Notes: generated by a model from the sequence alone, not told the origin. Positions 1-9,001 are shown, counted from the stretch's first letter. The stretch: 64,000 bases of DNA from Poritiphilus flavus (GCF_009901585.1 NZ_WXYO01000003.1:413677-477676), one strand, 5' to 3'. Program-made: numbers and translations.

Positions 1-1104
1 CTCACAAGCGCTCCCCATAAATTAAGAACGAATTATCGGAACTTCCCGATGGTTCAGAAAGTGGTTTTTGGAAAAGGGAGTTTTGACCAGCTTGGAGAAA
101 TACTGTTACCCGTACGAAAAAATGCGGATGCCCCTGTAGTTTTTTTGGTTGATGATGTCTTTGAAGGAACCGGACTGATCCCAAGGATCCCCTTGATCTT
201 TAATGACCAAATCATTTTTATTTCAGCGGAAGAAGAGCCCAAGACCGATCAGGTTGATGCCCTTGTCAGGAAAATAAAAAGTGACTTCAGTGAAGTGCCA
301 TCCGGTATTGTAGGGATAGGAGGTGGAACGCTATTGGATCTGGCCAAAGCCGTTTCTATTATGCTAACCAATAAAGGCAGTTCAGCCCAACTACAGGGTT
401 GGGACCTGGTTGAAAAACCGGCGATCTATCACCTGGGCGTTCCTACGCTAAGCGGCACAGGTGCCGAAGTTTCCCGAACAACGGTGCTCATGGGCCCGGA
501 AAGGAAATTGGGGATCAATTCGGATTATACCACATTTGATCAGGTGGTCCTGGATCCCGATCTGTTGGTAGGCGTACCTAAGGTGCAATGGTTCTATACC
601 GGGATGGACTGTTTTATTCATTGTGTGGAATCCCTGAACGGCACTTATTTAAACGCGTTTAGTCAAAGCTATGGCGAAAAGGCCCTGGAACTTTGTAAAG
701 AGGTTTTCCTGGGCGATCTCAATGAGGAAACCGCGAGGGAAAAGCTTATGATGGCTTCCTGGCATGGCGGTATGAGCATTGCTTATTCTCAGGTAGGTGT
801 GGCGCATGCCATGAGCTATGGTCTGTCTTACGTCCTGGGAGTAAAGCACGGTATTGGAAACTGCCTGGTATTTGCCCATCTGGAGGAATTCTATCCGGAA
901 GGGGTAACCCTTTTTAGAGAAATGCTCGCAAAAAATGATATTAACTTACCTCAAAAGGTATGCAGCAAGCTGACGGAAGCGGAATTCGATACCATGATCA
1001 GCATATCACTGAGTATGGAACCCCTGTGGGAAAACGCCCTTGGTAAAAACTGGTTGGAAAAAATAGATCGGGAGAAATTGAGGTCTATCTACGAGAAGAT
1101 CTAG
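1..1104 (+). CDS. kdnB: 3-deoxy-D-manno-octulosonate 8-oxidase, iron-type alcohol dehydrogenase family (5' partial)
   Basis: An iron-containing alcohol dehydrogenase-fold oxidase. KdnB oxidises C8 of Kdo so that the partner aminotransferase KdnA can make 8-amino-Kdo for lipopolysaccharide. The nucleotide-binding motif GGGTLLDLAK lies at about residues 91-100 counted from the ATG at 49. GVPTLSGTGAEVSRTT and GMDCFIHCVESLNG follow, and the metal-binding histidines sit in the stretch HAMSYGLS..KHGIGNC around residues 250-275. The frame is open without a stop to base 1, and the residues before the ATG at 49 (NYRNFP) read like the usual N-terminus of the family, so the true start is probably left of the window. 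The next gene follows after 7 bp. The family is fairly sure; the exact substrate is inferred from resemblance. Confidence 0.8.
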   Translation, partial: LTSAPHKLRTNYRNFPMVQKVVFGKGSFDQLGEILLPVRKNADAPVVFLVDDVFEGTGLIPRIPLIFNDQIIFISAEEEPKTDQVDALVRKIKSDFSEVPSGIVGIGGGTLLDLAKAVSIMLTNKGSSAQLQGWDLVEKPAIYHLGVPTLSGTGAEVSRTTVLMGPERKLGINSDYTTFDQVVLDPDLLVGVPKVQWFYTGMDCFIHCVESLNGTYLNAFSQSYGEKALELCKEVFLGDLNEETAREKLMMASWHGGMSIAYSQVGVAHAMSYGLSYVLGVKHGIGNCLVFAHLEEFYPEGVTLFREMLAKNDINLPQKVCSKLTEAEFDTMISISLSMEPLWENALGKNWLEKIDREKLRSIYEKI

Positions 1105-1111
1105 CCCCTCT

Positions 1112-1663
1112 ATGCGAAGCCTGGCAAAATTCATCTATTTTAAACTATTCGGTTGGCGAATGACCGGAAGCTTTCCGGAGGTGGAAAAATGCGTGGTGAT
1201 CGTGGTACCACATACTAGCTGGGTAGACTTTTTCCTCGGCGTTCTGGTTCGGAAGATCATGGACAGGGAGATCAATTATATAGCAAAAAAGAGTCTGTTT
1301 AAATGGCCTTTTGGCTGGTATTTCAGGTGGACAGGCGGTGCTCCTATCGATAGAAGCAAGAGCAGCGATACAGTTAAGTCTGTTGCGGCTCTGTTTGATC
1401 AGCGGAAGGTATTCCGATTGGCACTTGCCCCTGAAGGCACCCGAAAAAAAGTATCAAAATGGAAAACGGGCTTCTATCATATCGCCAAAGAGGCCAATGT
1501 ACCCATCGTAATGGTAGCTTTTGATTTTGGGAAAAAAGAAGTGAAATTTTCAGAACCTCATTGGACCACTACAGACCAAAAAGCGGATTTCCAAAGCTAC
1601 TATGCTTTCTTCAAGGGAGTGCTTGGCAAAGTGCCGGAGTACAGCTTTGATGCGCCAGTCTGA
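1112..1663 (+). CDS. 1-acyl-sn-glycerol-3-phosphate acyltransferase-like protein (PlsC family)
   Basis: A small membrane-associated acyltransferase of 183 aa. The HX4D catalytic motif is visible as PHTSWVDF at about residue 32. GGAPIDRS matches the glycerophosphate-binding block, and LAPEGTRKKVSKWKTG is the EGTR block. PIVMVAFDFG near residue 130 is the usual hydrophobic motif IV. Members transfer acyl groups to lysophosphatidate or other lysolipids at the inner membrane. The gene starts 7 bp after kdnB on the same strand, so the two are probably co-transcribed, which hints at an envelope-lipid role. A 40-unit octamer array begins 13 bp after its stop codon. The family is confident, the acceptor lipid unknown. 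Confidence 0.85.
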   Translation: MRSLAKFIYFKLFGWRMTGSFPEVEKCVVIVVPHTSWVDFFLGVLVRKIMDREINYIAKKSLFKWPFGWYFRWTGGAPIDRSKSSDTVKSVAALFDQRKVFRLALAPEGTRKKVSKWKTGFYHIAKEANVPIVMVAFDFGKKEVKFSEPHWTTTDQKADFQSYYAFFKGVLGKVPEYSFDAPV

Positions 1664-1676
1664 ATGTTGATAAGGT

Positions 1677-1996
1677 GTAAAACTGTAAAATTGTAAAACT
1701 GTGAAGTTGTAAAATTGTAAAACTGTAACTATCTACTCGTCTACCCGTCTATCAGTCTAACAATCCAACAATCTACCCGTCTACCCGTCCAACCATCTAA
1801 CTATCCATCCGTCTATCCGTCTAACCATCTACCCGTCCATCCTTCCAGCCATCTAATCGTCGAACCATCTAACTATCCAACCATCTACCCGTCTAACCAT
1901 CCAACCATCTACCCGTCCAACCATCCACCAGTCTAGCCGTCTAACGGTCCAACCATCTAATAATCTATCCATCCAACCATTTACCCGTCTACCCCA
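1677..1996 (+). repeat. octamer array, 40 consecutive 8-bp units
   Basis: From 1677 to 1996 the sequence splits into exactly 40 octamers with no phase slip. The first seven are of the GTAAAACT / GTAAAATT kind, the rest of the CTAACCGT / CCAACCAT / CTACCCGT kind (consensus roughly CYAnCmrT). Units are degenerate, so this is not a fresh expansion. The plus strand is strongly C over G: bases 1741-1800 hold 24 C and 4 G. It lies between two convergent genes, in the orientation of the upstream acyltransferase. The ORF at 1999 is the shadow of the minus-strand gene at 2011. Confidence 0.9.
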
Positions 1997-2010
1997 TATT
2001 GTATTGGGTC

Positions 2011-2508
2011 CTAGGTCTTATTCAAGATTTTTTTAGGCCTGGGTTTTTCCTTTTTACCCGAATTCCCCGGGAATACAAGGTTAGTACTGGAATAAGAAGT
2101 GCCAAAGGTAAACGCTGCCAGATAAACCTGCTCTATGGCGTCCAGCACCTGGTGGTCCGAAAGTTCCCTAAGAGGATGGGTGAATACGGACCAGATAATC
2201 TCATCACTAAGGGCGTATTTTACGTCCAGGGCAGAATGGAAGTTAGCCACTAGTGCGTTCAGTAATTGGTCTTCCTCCAGTTGCTCCCTTTCCACAATCG
2301 GGGAGATGATGCGCATGCGGTTGGCATTTTCATCGTAAATACAGATGAGCATCCTCTCCTTGTAAAGAAATTGAAGGGCGTTACCATTGGTTTGTAAGGT
2401 GTCGGAAACACTTGTGATCAGGTTTTCCAGCTGAGCCGGGTCCATTTGTTGCCCCCTGGAGGAACAGACAGTGAGTATTGCGAATAAGGTCAGGAGATAT
2501 CTCATCAT
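2011..2508 (-). CDS. conserved hypothetical secreted protein
   Basis: A 165-aa protein that I do not recognise. An N-terminal signal peptide is visible (MMRYLLTLFAILTVCSSRGQ), suggesting export to the periplasm or surface. The mature part is mixed alpha/beta with acidic and hydrophobic segments, and the C-terminus is rich in Lys and Pro (SGKKEKPRPKKILNKT). No catalytic motif stands out. It could begin at the second Met without much change. The gene is isolated: its 3' end faces the octamer array at 1677-1996, and 241 bp without a recognisable gene separate it from yebC. Coding is supported by length, composition and the signal sequence. Confidence 0.65.
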   Translation of the reverse strand: MMRYLLTLFAILTVCSSRGQQMDPAQLENLITSVSDTLQTNGNALQFLYKERMLICIYDENANRMRIISPIVEREQLEEDQLLNALVANFHSALDVKYALSDEIIWSVFTHPLRELSDHQVLDAIEQVYLAAFTFGTSYSSTNLVFPGNSGKKEKPRPKKILNKT

Positions 2509-2749
2509 ATTAATTTTGGTCGACTCCAGCCGAAATTCATTACATCTTTCAAGTTGGTGATTTTTCAGGGAAAGCGTGGAGTATTTCGACGAAAATATCG
2601 GGAGCTTGATCTAATTTAGACCGTGTCTGACATAAAACCACACTTCCCAGACCTTAATAAGCGTGTTTTACCTTATAAAGTAGGTTTGAAGAATAATTTT
2701 GAATGGAGTAGGTTATAAGGGTATAATGGACTATGTGCAGCAATTCAAT

Positions 2750-3460
2750 TTACTCTTTCATCGTGTGATACACGTTCTGCACATCGTCGTCCTCTTCGAT
2801 CTTTTCCAATAGCTTTTCCACATCCTCTATTTGTTCCGGGCTCAGTTCTTTGGTAACCTGGGGGATACGTTCAAAACCTGAGGAAAGGATCTCGATCTCC
2901 CTGGATTCCAATTCCTTTTGGATTGCACCAAAGCATTCAAAGGGAGCGTAGATCAGTATGCCGTCTTCGTCTACAAAAACCTCTTCGGCCCCAAAGTCGA
3001 TCATATCCAGTTCCAGTTCCTCAGCATCCATACCCTCTCCGTTTATTCGGAAGTTACAGGTGTGGTCAAACATAAATTCCACGGAACCCGAAGTGCCCAG
3101 GCTTCCATCGCATTTGTTGAAGTAACTGCGTATGTTGGCAACCGTCCTGGTGTTGTTATCTGTGGCTGTTTCTATAAGAATTGCGATACCGTGAGGAGCA
3201 TAACCTTCAAAGAGGATTTCCTTAAAATCGCCCTGAGACTTGTCTGAAGCTCTTTTTATGGCCCTTTCAATATTGTCCTTGGGCATGTTAACAGACTTGG
3301 CGTTCTGAATGACTGCCCTAAGCCTTGCATTGGTATCAGGGTCCGGCCCACCTTCTTTTACAGCCATGACAATATCCTTGCCTATCCTCGTAAAAGCCTT
3401 GGACATGGCCGCCCACCGCTTCATTTTTCGCGCCTTTCTGAACTCAAACGCTCTTCCCAT
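2750..3460 (-). CDS. yebC: YebC/PmpR family DNA-binding regulator
   Basis: A 236-aa YebC/TACO1-family protein, full length for the family. The N-terminus (MGRAFEFRKARKMKRWAAMSK) and the block PKDNIERAIKRASDKSQGDF are diagnostic, followed by GYAPHGIAILIETATDNNTRTVANIRSYF and an acidic C-terminal tail. Family members have been described as transcriptional regulators and, more recently, as ribosome-associated factors that help translation of difficult sequences. It is last in a minus-strand run gcvT, epimerase, pterin dehydratase, yebC, an arrangement common in Flavobacteriia. It is 105 bp downstream of the dehydratase, so it may also have its own promoter. Confidence 0.93.
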   Translation of the reverse strand: MGRAFEFRKARKMKRWAAMSKAFTRIGKDIVMAVKEGGPDPDTNARLRAVIQNAKSVNMPKDNIERAIKRASDKSQGDFKEILFEGYAPHGIAILIETATDNNTRTVANIRSYFNKCDGSLGTSGSVEFMFDHTCNFRINGEGMDAEELELDMIDFGAEEVFVDEDGILIYAPFECFGAIQKELESREIEILSSGFERIPQVTKELSPEQIEDVEKLLEKIEEDDDVQNVYHTMKE

Positions 3461-3565
3461 AGTACTGCTGTTGTTTGATAGGAAGCAAATTTAGCAATTT
3501 TTGATAGTCGTACAAGAGCTCAAAATACCCGGTAGTTTGGCCAAGACCGGCCTTTCATGACGGCC

Positions 3566-3871
3566 CTATACCGGGCGCCCCGCCTCCTGGACCAATTCCT
3601 CTATGCTATGGGCCAGGGTAAAATCCTTTTCGGTCACTCCGCCGACATCGTGAGTGTTCAGCCTAATAGTTAGCCTGTTGTAAACGTTGGTCCAATCCGG
3701 ATGATGCCCCTGAATTTCACATTCAAAGGACAACAAGGTCATGGCCGAAAAGGCCTCTCGGAAATTTCCGAACTGGTAGGTAGTCTCTATAGCTCCGTCT
3801 ACATATTCCCATCCCTCCAGCTTATCAAGGCGTTCCTGTATGGTTCTTTCGCTTAATTTTTCCATGGTCAA
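3566..3871 (-). CDS. 4a-hydroxytetrahydrobiopterin dehydratase (pterin carbinolamine dehydratase)
   Basis: A small cytosolic enzyme (101 aa) that dehydrates 4a-hydroxytetrahydropterin during recycling of the pterin cofactor. The family motif is visible as GHHPDWTNVYNRLTIRLNTHD at about residues 56-76, with the catalytic HH pair, followed by GGVTEKDFTLAHSIE. The ORF opens MTMEKLSERT; translation may start at the first or third residue. It sits between the epimerase gene (63 bp upstream) and yebC on the minus strand. The other pterin gene here is folE at 30707, far away. No aromatic amino-acid hydroxylase is visible, so its hydroxylase partner is not in this window. Confidence 0.93.
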   Translation of the reverse strand: MTMEKLSERTIQERLDKLEGWEYVDGAIETTYQFGNFREAFSAMTLLSFECEIQGHHPDWTNVYNRLTIRLNTHDVGGVTEKDFTLAHSIEELVQEAGRPV

Positions 3872-3933
3872 TAGTTTTCCCTAAAGTTATTAAATAGCAA
3901 TGGGATGTTTTGTAAAGAAAACTTCAAATATCG

Positions 3934-4782
3934 CTACCCCATCACATGATGATCGATAATTTCCTGGTAACCCATCTGAAGGTTCTTGGGCAGTTGATTG
4001 TCCCTTGGCAAAACGGCCAGGTAACGTTCCTCATTAGTAGTAAATACCCTTTTATAAATTGGGGTGAAATGCCCGATCCGCTCCACGACCTCTTTGATAA
4101 AATCCTCGTGATGCACCAGATCATTGCTCCCCAAATGGTAAACTCCGCCCTTATCCCTGTTGATGAGATAATGTATCTGCTGGGTGAGTTTGTCATCATT
4201 GGTAACGTTCATCACCAAATTCGGAAATACTTCAACCGGCTCGTTATTCCAGATAGCGCGTTTTATCTCCTTGACCCTTGGTGAGGTATTACCAAAGACC
4301 ATGGGCACCCGTAGAATAGCCATTTTAGACTTTGGCAGTCTGAGTAACATATTCTCGATCTTTATCTTCAACCGTCCGTAAACGCTTTCGGAAAGGGTTT
4401 TATCATATTCGTAAGAGGGGTATTTACTGTAGGCGTCAAAAACGTTCGCCGAAGAAAGGAAATAGAGCCTGCACGGATTTTTTACCAGGTACTCCAACAT
4501 GTGCTGGTGCGCCTGGATCTGAGCTGCAAAATTACCTCTTACCGCAGATATAATAATCTGTGGTTGAACGCTTTCCAGGATACGGACGATGTCGTCCTCT
4601 TCCATGTCATACCGAAAGAATTGGCCATTGTGTTCAAAGGTTCTTCTTGCATTGCAGTAGGTTCCGTAGGTGTCATAATAATTGCATAGCTCCTTGTAGA
4701 TGGCATTACCTATAAATCCACTGGCCCCGAGTATGAGTATTTTCTTTCCTTTTTTCTCCAACTTTCCCCTGCCTTTACTCAT
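3934..4782 (-). CDS. sugar nucleotide-binding protein, RfbD-like short-chain reductase/epimerase
   Basis: An extended short-chain dehydrogenase/reductase of 282 aa. The Rossmann motif GASGFIGNAIYKEL lies at about residues 18-31. The active-site pattern YGRLK (Y-x3-K) lies in the block SESVYGRLKIKIE around residues 130-142, with the upstream Ser in LSSANVF. The family includes dTDP-4-dehydrorhamnose reductase and related sugar-nucleotide reductases; the substrate here is unknown. It follows gcvT with a 10-bp gap on the same strand, a pairing frequent in Flavobacteriia although no metabolic link to glycine cleavage is obvious. Confidence 0.82.
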   Translation of the reverse strand: MSKGRGKLEKKGKKILILGASGFIGNAIYKELCNYYDTYGTYCNARRTFEHNGQFFRYDMEEDDIVRILESVQPQIIISAVRGNFAAQIQAHQHMLEYLVKNPCRLYFLSSANVFDAYSKYPSYEYDKTLSESVYGRLKIKIENMLLRLPKSKMAILRVPMVFGNTSPRVKEIKRAIWNNEPVEVFPNLVMNVTNDDKLTQQIHYLINRDKGGVYHLGSNDLVHHEDFIKEVVERIGHFTPIYKRVFTTNEERYLAVLPRDNQLPKNLQMGYQEIIDHHVMG

Positions 4783-4792
4783 TTGGTTTCGT

Positions 4793-5875
4793 TCACTTGT
4801 AAAAAGGTGGTTTTACGACTGTGGCCTGTACCGCCTTATTTCTGATTTGAATGTAGATCTTGTTACCCGGATCGGCGGCCGAAGTTTTTACATAACCTAA
4901 ACCGATGCCTTTTTCAAGCGAAGGAGACATAGTGCCAGAGGTAACCCTGCCTATCCTATTACCTTCCATATCTGCAATATCGTACCCCTGTCGGGGTATT
5001 CCCCTTTCGTCCATTTCAAAACCGATGAGTTTGTTCGATGGACCTTCTTCCTTCGCCTTAGCCAGGCTTTCGGAATTGACAAAATCCTTACTGAATTTAG
5101 TGATCCATCCCAGTCCTGCCTCAAAAGGGGAGGTAGTATCGTCAATATCGTTGCCGTACAGGCAATACCCCATTTCCAGTCTTAGCGTATCTCTGGCCGC
5201 CAGGCCTATAGGCTTTATGCCGTAATCCGCTCCGGCTTGCAGAACCCTTTCCCACACCTGATGCACTTCATCATTTTTACAATAGATCTCAAAACCGCCT
5301 GATCCGGTATACCCCGTAGCGGAAATGATCACATGAGGGATCCCCGCGAAATCCCCTACAACAAAATTGTAAAACTTTATGGCACTCAGGTCCACGGAAC
5401 TTAGGGATTGCATTGCTTCTACGGCCTTTGGCCCCTGGATGGCGAGTAAGGAATAGGACTCCGAGAGATCACGCATAGTGGCGCCGATTTCCTCATTATA
5501 CCTGGAGATATGATCCCAGTCCTTCTCAATATTAGAGGCGTTGACCACCAGCAAGTAGGTATCTTCCTTTACCCGGTATATGATGAGATCATCCACAATA
5601 CCGCCTGTTTCATTTGGCAAACAACTGTACTGAGCCTTCCCGACGGTTAGTTTAGAGGCGTCATTGGAGGAAACCATTTGGATCAGATCCAATGCCTTTG
5701 GCCCTTCGATCAAAAATTCACCCATATGAGAGACGTCAAAGACACCCACTGCATTCCGTACCGTCTTATGCTCAATATTGACTCCTTCGTAGGACACTGG
5801 CATCAGGTAGCCGGCAAATGGCACCATTTTTGCACCTAAGGCCTCATGAACCTGGGATAAGGCAGTAGTTTTCAT
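4793..5875 (-). CDS. gcvT: aminomethyltransferase, glycine cleavage system T protein
   Basis: A 360-aa T-protein that takes the aminomethyl group from lipoyl-H protein to tetrahydrofolate, releasing ammonia and forming methylene-THF. The N-terminal block [14 protein letters not shown], the folate-site stretch [17 protein letters not shown] at about residues 43-59, the block GSGGFEIYC and [19 protein letters not shown] are all present, and the OB-like C-terminal domain ends in [14 protein letters not shown]. Length is normal. It is first in the minus-strand run ending in yebC. A good -7 element (TACATTTG) lies 23-30 bp upstream of the start. Confidence 0.96.
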   Translation of the reverse strand: MKTTALSQVHEALGAKMVPFAGYLMPVSYEGVNIEHKTVRNAVGVFDVSHMGEFLIEGPKALDLIQMVSSNDASKLTVGKAQYSCLPNETGGIVDDLIIYRVKEDTYLLVVNASNIEKDWDHISRYNEEIGATMRDLSESYSLLAIQGPKAVEAMQSLSSVDLSAIKFYNFVVGDFAGIPHVIISATGYTGSGGFEIYCKNDEVHQVWERVLQAGADYGIKPIGLAARDTLRLEMGYCLYGNDIDDTTSPFEAGLGWITKFSKDFVNSESLAKAKEEGPSNKLIGFEMDERGIPRQGYDIADMEGNRIGRVTSGTMSPSLEKGIGLGYVKTSAADPGNKIYIQIRNKAVQATVVKPPFYK

Positions 5876-5897
5876 TAGTCATCGTATTTTGATTGCG

Positions 5898-5905
5898 CAA
5901 ATGTA
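5898..5905 (-). promoter_or_regulatory. candidate -7 promoter element for gcvT
   Basis: On the minus strand this reads TACATTTG, a perfect match to the Bacteroidota -7 consensus TAnnTTTG, 23-30 bp upstream of the gcvT start. No clear TTTG is seen at the -33 spacing, so the call rests on the -7 match and position alone. Confidence 0.4.
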
Positions 5906-5967
5906 TCGAAATATTTTGTCACCTTAAGGGTTTCCAGGCTTATGTTTTTACTATTGAAATGAACCTT

Positions 5968-6006
5968 AATTTTAACGCTTTGTTCCGTTAAAATTCCCTA
6001 TTTTGG
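5968..6006 (+). promoter_or_regulatory. 10-bp perfect inverted repeat overlapping the promoter of the aminopeptidase gene
   Basis: AATTTTAACG (5968-5977) and CGTTAAAATT (5986-5995) are perfect reverse complements separated by 8 bp. The spacer contains TTTG (5979-5982), a possible -33 element, and TATTTTGG at 5999-6006 is a possible -7 element, 21 bp before the ATG at 6027. The dyad lies over the place where RNA polymerase would bind, so it looks like an operator. The binding protein is not known. Confidence 0.45.
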
Positions 6007-6026
6007 GCGAATTAACCCTACATTAA

Positions 6027-7640
6027 ATGAGACAGAATTTATTGTTGCTAGCACTTTTTGTGTCGTTTTTTAAGCTAATAGCACAAGATCTTCCTACAGA
6101 CTATTTACCAGCCAGTTTTCACAAGGAGCGAAGGGCCGCTGTCCGGGCAATGATGCCTCTAAACAGTGTGGCTGTGTTCTTCGCAAATCCACAACGCAAT
6201 AGGGCCAATGATGTGGACTATGTCTATCATCAGGATCCTGATTTTTACTATCTGACAGGCTATAGGGAACCCAATGCCGTTCTCTTGATATTTTCGGAAG
6301 AACAGCAAGGACAGGATGGACAGGCATACGATGAGATCATCTATGTTCAGGAAAGGGACCTTCAGGCAGAGCAATGGGATGGCAAAAGACTGGGAGTTAA
6401 GGGGGCAAAACAAAAATTGGGTTTTGAAATGGCTTTTAACGGCCGGGAGTTTATCAACTCCAGGACTGATTTTAAGGGATTCGATAGTGTGCTCTTTTTT
6501 AATTTCAAGAATGACTACCGCGACCTTAAAGGAACAGCAGACCTTTTTGACCTGATTAGGGCCTTTAAGGAGAAAGCGAACTATCCTGCGGATTTTAACC
6601 CTACAAGGCAGCAGCTTTACACAATGATCAATTCCTCGGACGAAACCAATAGCGAGCAGGTTGTACTGACCCTTGGTCGTTACCTGAATTATTATAAAGA
6701 TTTGCGAAAGGACAGGCTGCTCAGCGATTTTGCCAATGCCAAAGATCAAAACCTGAGACAGGAGATCAAAGAGAAGGTTTCTTTGGAATTAAGATCGAAT
6801 AACCTCAATTCCTTTATGCTTGAGACCATTATGAACAGGCTGAGGGAGGTGAAGACCAATGAGGAAATAAAGCTGCTAAAAAAGGCCATAGAGATATCGG
6901 CCGTAGGGCAGATAGAGGTAATGAAAGCCATGCATCCCAATATGTCCGAAAGTGAAATTCAGGGGGTTCATGAATTTGTCTACAAAAAATACGGTGCTGA
7001 ATATGAGGGCTATCCTTCCATTGTTGGTGGTGGGCATAACGGCTGTATTCTACACTACATAGAGAATAACAAGCCTAAGGTAGGAGACGAGCTGGTTTTG
7101 ATGGATCTTGGCGCGGAGTATCGCGGCTATACCGGTGATGTTACCCGTACTATTCCTGCCAACGGCCGGTTTTCTCCGGAACAAAAACAGATCTACGACA
7201 TTGTCTATAAAGCACAGGAGGCGGGCATTAAAGCCAGCGTTGTAGGAGCACCCTTCAAGGCTCCCGGGGAAGCTGCCAGAGAAGTGATTACAAAGGGGCT
7301 TTTGAAACTGGGGATCATCTCAGACTCCGGGCAGGCCCGTACCTATTTCCCACATGGCACCTCTCATTACCTGGGCCTGGATGTTCATGACCGCGGTACC
7401 TACGAGTCTTTTAAAGAAAATACAGTGATCACAGTAGAACCGGGCATATATATCCCGGAAGGTAGCGATTGCGATAAAAAATGGTGGGGGATTGCCGTGC
7501 GCATAGAAGACGATATCCTGATCACCGAGGACGGCCCTGTCAATCTCTCAGTAATGGCGCCCAGAACTGCTGAAGATATCGAATCCCTAATGGCGGAAAA
7601 GAGCCCCCTGGACGATTTTGTACTTCCCGGACTCGATTAA
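6027..7640 (+). CDS. secreted Xaa-Pro aminopeptidase (M24B family)
   Basis: A 537-aa metallopeptidase that removes an N-terminal residue preceding proline. A signal peptide is visible (MRQNLLLLALFVSFFKLIAQ), so it acts outside the cytoplasm. The aminopeptidase P N-terminal domain follows (RNRANDVDYVYHQDPDFYYLTGYREP), then the pita-bread catalytic domain. Metal ligands are visible in LMDLGAEYRGYTGDVTRTIP (two Asp), FPHGTSHYLGLDVHD (His), TVEPGIYIPEG (Glu) and AVRIEDDILIT (Glu). Length is normal for secreted flavobacterial members. It is divergent from gcvT and convergent with thrC. A promoter-overlapping dyad lies just upstream. Confidence 0.92.
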   Translation: MRQNLLLLALFVSFFKLIAQDLPTDYLPASFHKERRAAVRAMMPLNSVAVFFANPQRNRANDVDYVYHQDPDFYYLTGYREPNAVLLIFSEEQQGQDGQAYDEIIYVQERDLQAEQWDGKRLGVKGAKQKLGFEMAFNGREFINSRTDFKGFDSVLFFNFKNDYRDLKGTADLFDLIRAFKEKANYPADFNPTRQQLYTMINSSDETNSEQVVLTLGRYLNYYKDLRKDRLLSDFANAKDQNLRQEIKEKVSLELRSNNLNSFMLETIMNRLREVKTNEEIKLLKKAIEISAVGQIEVMKAMHPNMSESEIQGVHEFVYKKYGAEYEGYPSIVGGGHNGCILHYIENNKPKVGDELVLMDLGAEYRGYTGDVTRTIPANGRFSPEQKQIYDIVYKAQEAGIKASVVGAPFKAPGEAAREVITKGLLKLGIISDSGQARTYFPHGTSHYLGLDVHDRGTYESFKENTVITVEPGIYIPEGSDCDKKWWGIAVRIEDDILITEDGPVNLSVMAPRTAEDIESLMAEKSPLDDFVLPGLD

Positions 7641-7660
7641 AACTATTTCAAAAAATTAGT

Positions 7661-8956
7661 TTATCGCCTTAGGAGATAGGTCTTGAGCTGATCATAAGAA
7701 CTTATGGGTTCCGAGTGCTTTTCCTTGCCCATAACTTGCTTTATCTGCACGGGGATCTCTAATTTTACCCCAAGGGTATTTTCAACCACATCGATAAACT
7801 TTACGGGATGAGCGGTTTCCAGGAAAATCCCGTAGCTGTCTGGATGCTCTTTTTGGTAAGCTTTGAGGCCCAGATAACCTACAGCACCATGCGGATCGGC
7901 GATATAAGCTGAGTTGGCATGGATCTCAGCAATGGCATTTCTTGTCATGTCGTCCGTGAACGCGTAGGAAGATAGTTCTTTTTCAAGGGCATCAAAGGAA
8001 TCATTATACAGATGTCTGATACGAACGAAATTACTGGGGTCCCCAACATCCATGGCGTTTGAAATAGTTTGGGAAGAGGGTTTGGGACGATAGGCTTTCG
8101 TCCTCATAAATTCCGGGACCGTATCGTTGATATTTGTGGCTGCAATGAACTGATCACAAGGCATGCCCATTCGGCGGGCCACCATTCCCGCACAGATATT
8201 CCCAAAATTGCCACTGGGTACGGAAAAGACCAGTTTAGACGATTTGGTCTTTGCATTTTTATAGGCGAACAGATAGTATAACAGTTGAGGAAGCCATCGT
8301 GCTACATTGATGGAATTGGCCGAGGTCAATTGAAGGTTTTTCCTTAGATCCTCGTCGAGAAAAGCCCTTTTGACCATGTCCTGACAGTCGTCAAAAGTCC
8401 CGTCTACCCTAAGAGCCGAGATGTTCTGACCCAGGGTGGTCAACTGTCTTTCCTGGATATCACTGACCTTTCCGTCCGGGTATAAAATAACTACATTGAC
8501 ACCCTTTACGCCTAAGAAACCATTGGCTACAGCGCCTCCGGTATCTCCGGATGTAGCCACCAATACCGTAACCGATGCTTCTGAATCCTTGAAGAAATAG
8601 CCGAGGCATCTCGCCATAAAACGGGCGCCAACATCTTTGAAGGCCATAGTTGGTCCGTGAAAAAGTTCCAGGGCAGACACTTTTTCTTCGATCTCTACCA
8701 GCGGAAAATCAAAATCCAATACGCCTCGGAGGATATCTTTCAATGCCTCATCCGGGATATCCGGCTGTACAAAAGGCTTCATTGCCTCATATGCTATCGT
8801 TAAGCTGTCTTTTTGATCGATAGTCTCAAAGAAAGCTTCCGGCAACTGTGGGATGTACTCTGGAAAATACAGCCCTTTGTCCGGAGCTATACCCCGAATC
8901 ACGGCCTCTTTGAAAGATACTTCCGGAGCCTGCTTATTTAAACTGTAAAATTTCAT
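7661..8956 (-). CDS. thrC: threonine synthase
   Basis: A PLP-dependent enzyme of 431 aa that converts O-phosphohomoserine to threonine, the last step of the pathway. The PLP lysine is in FHGPTMAFKDVGARF near residue 108; ATSGDTGGAVANGF binds phosphate, and SGNFGNICAGMVARRMG is a further family block. It is the third gene of the minus-strand operon thrA-thrB-thrC. A 64-bp gap from thrB holds a short heptamer repeat. Expression is probably governed by the attenuator-like leader upstream of thrA. Confidence 0.96.
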   Translation of the reverse strand: MKFYSLNKQAPEVSFKEAVIRGIAPDKGLYFPEYIPQLPEAFFETIDQKDSLTIAYEAMKPFVQPDIPDEALKDILRGVLDFDFPLVEIEEKVSALELFHGPTMAFKDVGARFMARCLGYFFKDSEASVTVLVATSGDTGGAVANGFLGVKGVNVVILYPDGKVSDIQERQLTTLGQNISALRVDGTFDDCQDMVKRAFLDEDLRKNLQLTSANSINVARWLPQLLYYLFAYKNAKTKSSKLVFSVPSGNFGNICAGMVARRMGMPCDQFIAATNINDTVPEFMRTKAYRPKPSSQTISNAMDVGDPSNFVRIRHLYNDSFDALEKELSSYAFTDDMTRNAIAEIHANSAYIADPHGAVGYLGLKAYQKEHPDSYGIFLETAHPVKFIDVVENTLGVKLEIPVQIKQVMGKEKHSEPISSYDQLKTYLLRR

Positions 8957-9001
8957 TTCTGTAAGTACAAGCTTAAGTTTAAGATTAAAGCATACTCATT
9001 A

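Noticed and set aside
1999..2253. 84-aa frame on the plus strand
   Set aside because: Lies opposite the signal-peptide-bearing minus-strand gene and has no independent support.
6159..6749. 196-aa frame opposite the aminopeptidase
   Set aside because: Antisense shadow of a clearly conserved metallopeptidase; no family resemblance.
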